Source: a virus. Taken from it: DNA of 32,321 nt. The translations under genes were made by a program, and so were the position numbers. Of this stretch, positions 31,428 through 32,321 are shown piece by piece (the first letter of the stretch is position 1; the number at the start of each line of letters is the position of its first letter). Below the pieces are notes generated by a model, which saw only the letters and a program-made list of their open reading frames with translations, had not been told where the DNA came from and ran no database searches. The stretch is from IMG/VR virus record IMGVR_UViG_3300032223_000580, positions 1-32,321 of that record; one strand, written 5' to 3'.

Positions 31428-32321
31428 CACCCCGATCAAGGAACTGGCCCGTGGTCGCTGGCGGTCTCTGCTGCCGATCCTCGGCATCGATAGCTCGTGC
31501 CTCACGGGCAAGCACGTTCCCTGCCCGATGTGCGGCGGAAAGGATCGCTTCAGGTTCACCGATGACGAGGGCCGAGGACGATACATCTGCAACGCCTGTG
31601 GCGCTGGCGACGGGTTTATGTTGGCGGAAAAAGTTACGGGTAAATCTTTCCGTGAGCTTGCTGATCTGGTGCGGCAGAACGTCGGTGCAGCACCGCAGGT
31701 CGAGCGGCCCAAGATTGACGAGGTAGCGCAACAGAACGCTATCAGGTCGCTCTGGGCTTCGTCGTGGCAGCCATCTCAGGTGTCTCCGGTAGGGATATAC
31801 CAGACAATTAGACTTGGCCGTCCTTGGGCTTCTAAATCGATCCGTGAGGCATCTTACGGCGGTCTTCCCGCGATGCTGGCCAAGATCGATGGGGTTGATG
31901 GTAAGGGCGTGAACCTGCACCTGACCCACCTGACTGAGGATGGCCAGAAGGCGGACGTTGAGCCGGGTAAGCGTGTGATGCCGGGTAAGTTGCCGGACGG
32001 TTGCGCGATCAGGTTATGGCCAGCAGCGGAACGGATGGGCGTGGCTGAGGGCATTGAATCCGCCATGTCAGCCGCCATTTTGTTCAAGATGCCAGTCTGG
32101 GCCACGATCAACGGCACCATGATGGCTAAGTGGGTGCCTCCAGAAGAGGCGAAGGAAATTTGGATTTTTGGAGATAATGATGGGAATTACACCGGACAGG
32201 CCAAAGCTTATGCACTTGCTCATCGTCTCTCTGTGCAGTTTGGACGACTGGTTGAGGTCCGTATCCCGGAAGGTGTCGGGGAAGACTGGAACGATGTCCT
32301 GAAAAGTGGAAGGGGGCCATA
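31420..32321 (+). CDS. Phage primase with zinc ribbon and Toprim domain (3' partial)
   Basis: The open frame starts at the ATG eight bases before the helicase stop and runs off the right edge; at least 300 residues are present. The N-terminal zinc ribbon has C35-x2-C38 (CPMCGGKDRFRF) and C57-x2-C60 (CNACGAGDG), as in phage P4-type and T7-type primases. A Toprim domain follows with E210 (AEGIESAM) and D252/D254 (IFGDNDGN), which bind metal for RNA primer synthesis. A helicase domain may lie beyond the window. Direct adjacency to the SF2 helicase supports a replication role. Confidence 0.8.
   Translation, partial: MRDTPIKELARGRWRSLLPILGIDSSCLTGKHVPCPMCGGKDRFRFTDDEGRGRYICNACGAGDGFMLAEKVTGKSFRELADLVRQNVGAAPQVERPKIDEVAQQNAIRSLWASSWQPSQVSPVGIYQTIRLGRPWASKSIREASYGGLPAMLAKIDGVDGKGVNLHLTHLTEDGQKADVEPGKRVMPGKLPDGCAIRLWPAAERMGVAEGIESAMSAAILFKMPVWATINGTMMAKWVPPEEAKEIWIFGDNDGNYTGQAKAYALAHRLSVQFGRLVEVRIPEGVGEDWNDVLKSGRGP

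Noticed and set aside
29919-31712. Long minus-strand reading frame of 597 codons opposite the helicase and primase
   Set aside because: The helicase has many GC-rich codons with few complement stops; the antisense product has no recognisable domain while the sense strand holds all helicase motifs.
1-32321. Integrase, attachment site, transposon, tRNA gene or CRISPR array
   Set aside because: No tyrosine or serine recombinase, no transposase, no direct repeat array with spacers and no cloverleaf were seen; gaps between genes are too short to hide most of these.

Overview
The window reads as one contiguous piece of a tailed double-stranded DNA phage genome, probably a short-tailed (podovirus-like) virus of an alphaproteobacterium. 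It is gene-dense: start and stop codons commonly overlap, and no gap exceeds about 140 bases. The best host clue is a full-length GcrA-family regulator, a family essentially confined to Alphaproteobacteria. The podovirus inference rests on a head-tail adaptor, a nozzle/stabilisation-like protein and two very large internal-virion-type proteins, with no tape measure, sheath or tube gene. Terminase, portal, capsid, integrase and DNA polymerase are not seen, and both window ends cut through genes, so this is part of a larger genome.

Left, plus strand (1-6331): a fibre with a C-terminal S74 chaperone (5' end missing) and a glycine-rich adhesin, then a small phage protein and two metabolic-looking genes: a PP-loop ATP pyrophosphatase and a secreted TctC/Bug-like solute-binding protein. 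A lysis block follows (6331-8296): three small proteins of which two have a membrane segment, a GH24 lysozyme with an unusual C-terminal membrane segment, and overlapping Rz/Rz1-like spanins. The virion block (8332-21536) holds an adaptor, a large nozzle-like protein with a duplicated beta-rich insert, two small proteins, a GNAT-like protein, a 1276-aa protein combining an S74-like segment with a SleB-type wall hydrolase, an 858-aa probable ejection protein, a second fibre and a second glycine-rich tip protein.

Middle, minus strand (21533-26902): a single apparent operon, read right to left from a promoter near 26935-26962. It carries an unknown protein, an Erf annealing protein, a small membrane protein, a YqaJ/lambda-type exonuclease, a small protein with an SSB-like acidic C-terminus, three proteins of unknown function, an HNH nuclease, another unknown protein, a DUF6378-like protein, a second small membrane protein, a GcrA homologue and a 2-oxoglutarate/Fe(II) oxygenase. 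The last gene converges on the tip protein, and the two stop codons share a TTAA.

Right, plus strand (26991-32321): a YdaS-like Cro-type regulator diverges from the recombination operon. It is followed by a small HTH protein, a RusA resolvase, an adenine-methyltransferase-like protein and a small coiled-coil protein. A strong promoter with a hairpin then precedes four small genes and an intergenic region rich in inverted repeats. A DUF1376 replication protein, an SF2 helicase and a zinc-ribbon/Toprim primase (cut by the right edge) complete the early region.

The likely overall logic is an early replication, recombination and regulation module on the right, with the late structural and lysis module on the left. 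The most unusual cargo is the PP-loop/solute-binding pair, the GcrA homologue and the composite 1276-aa virion protein.
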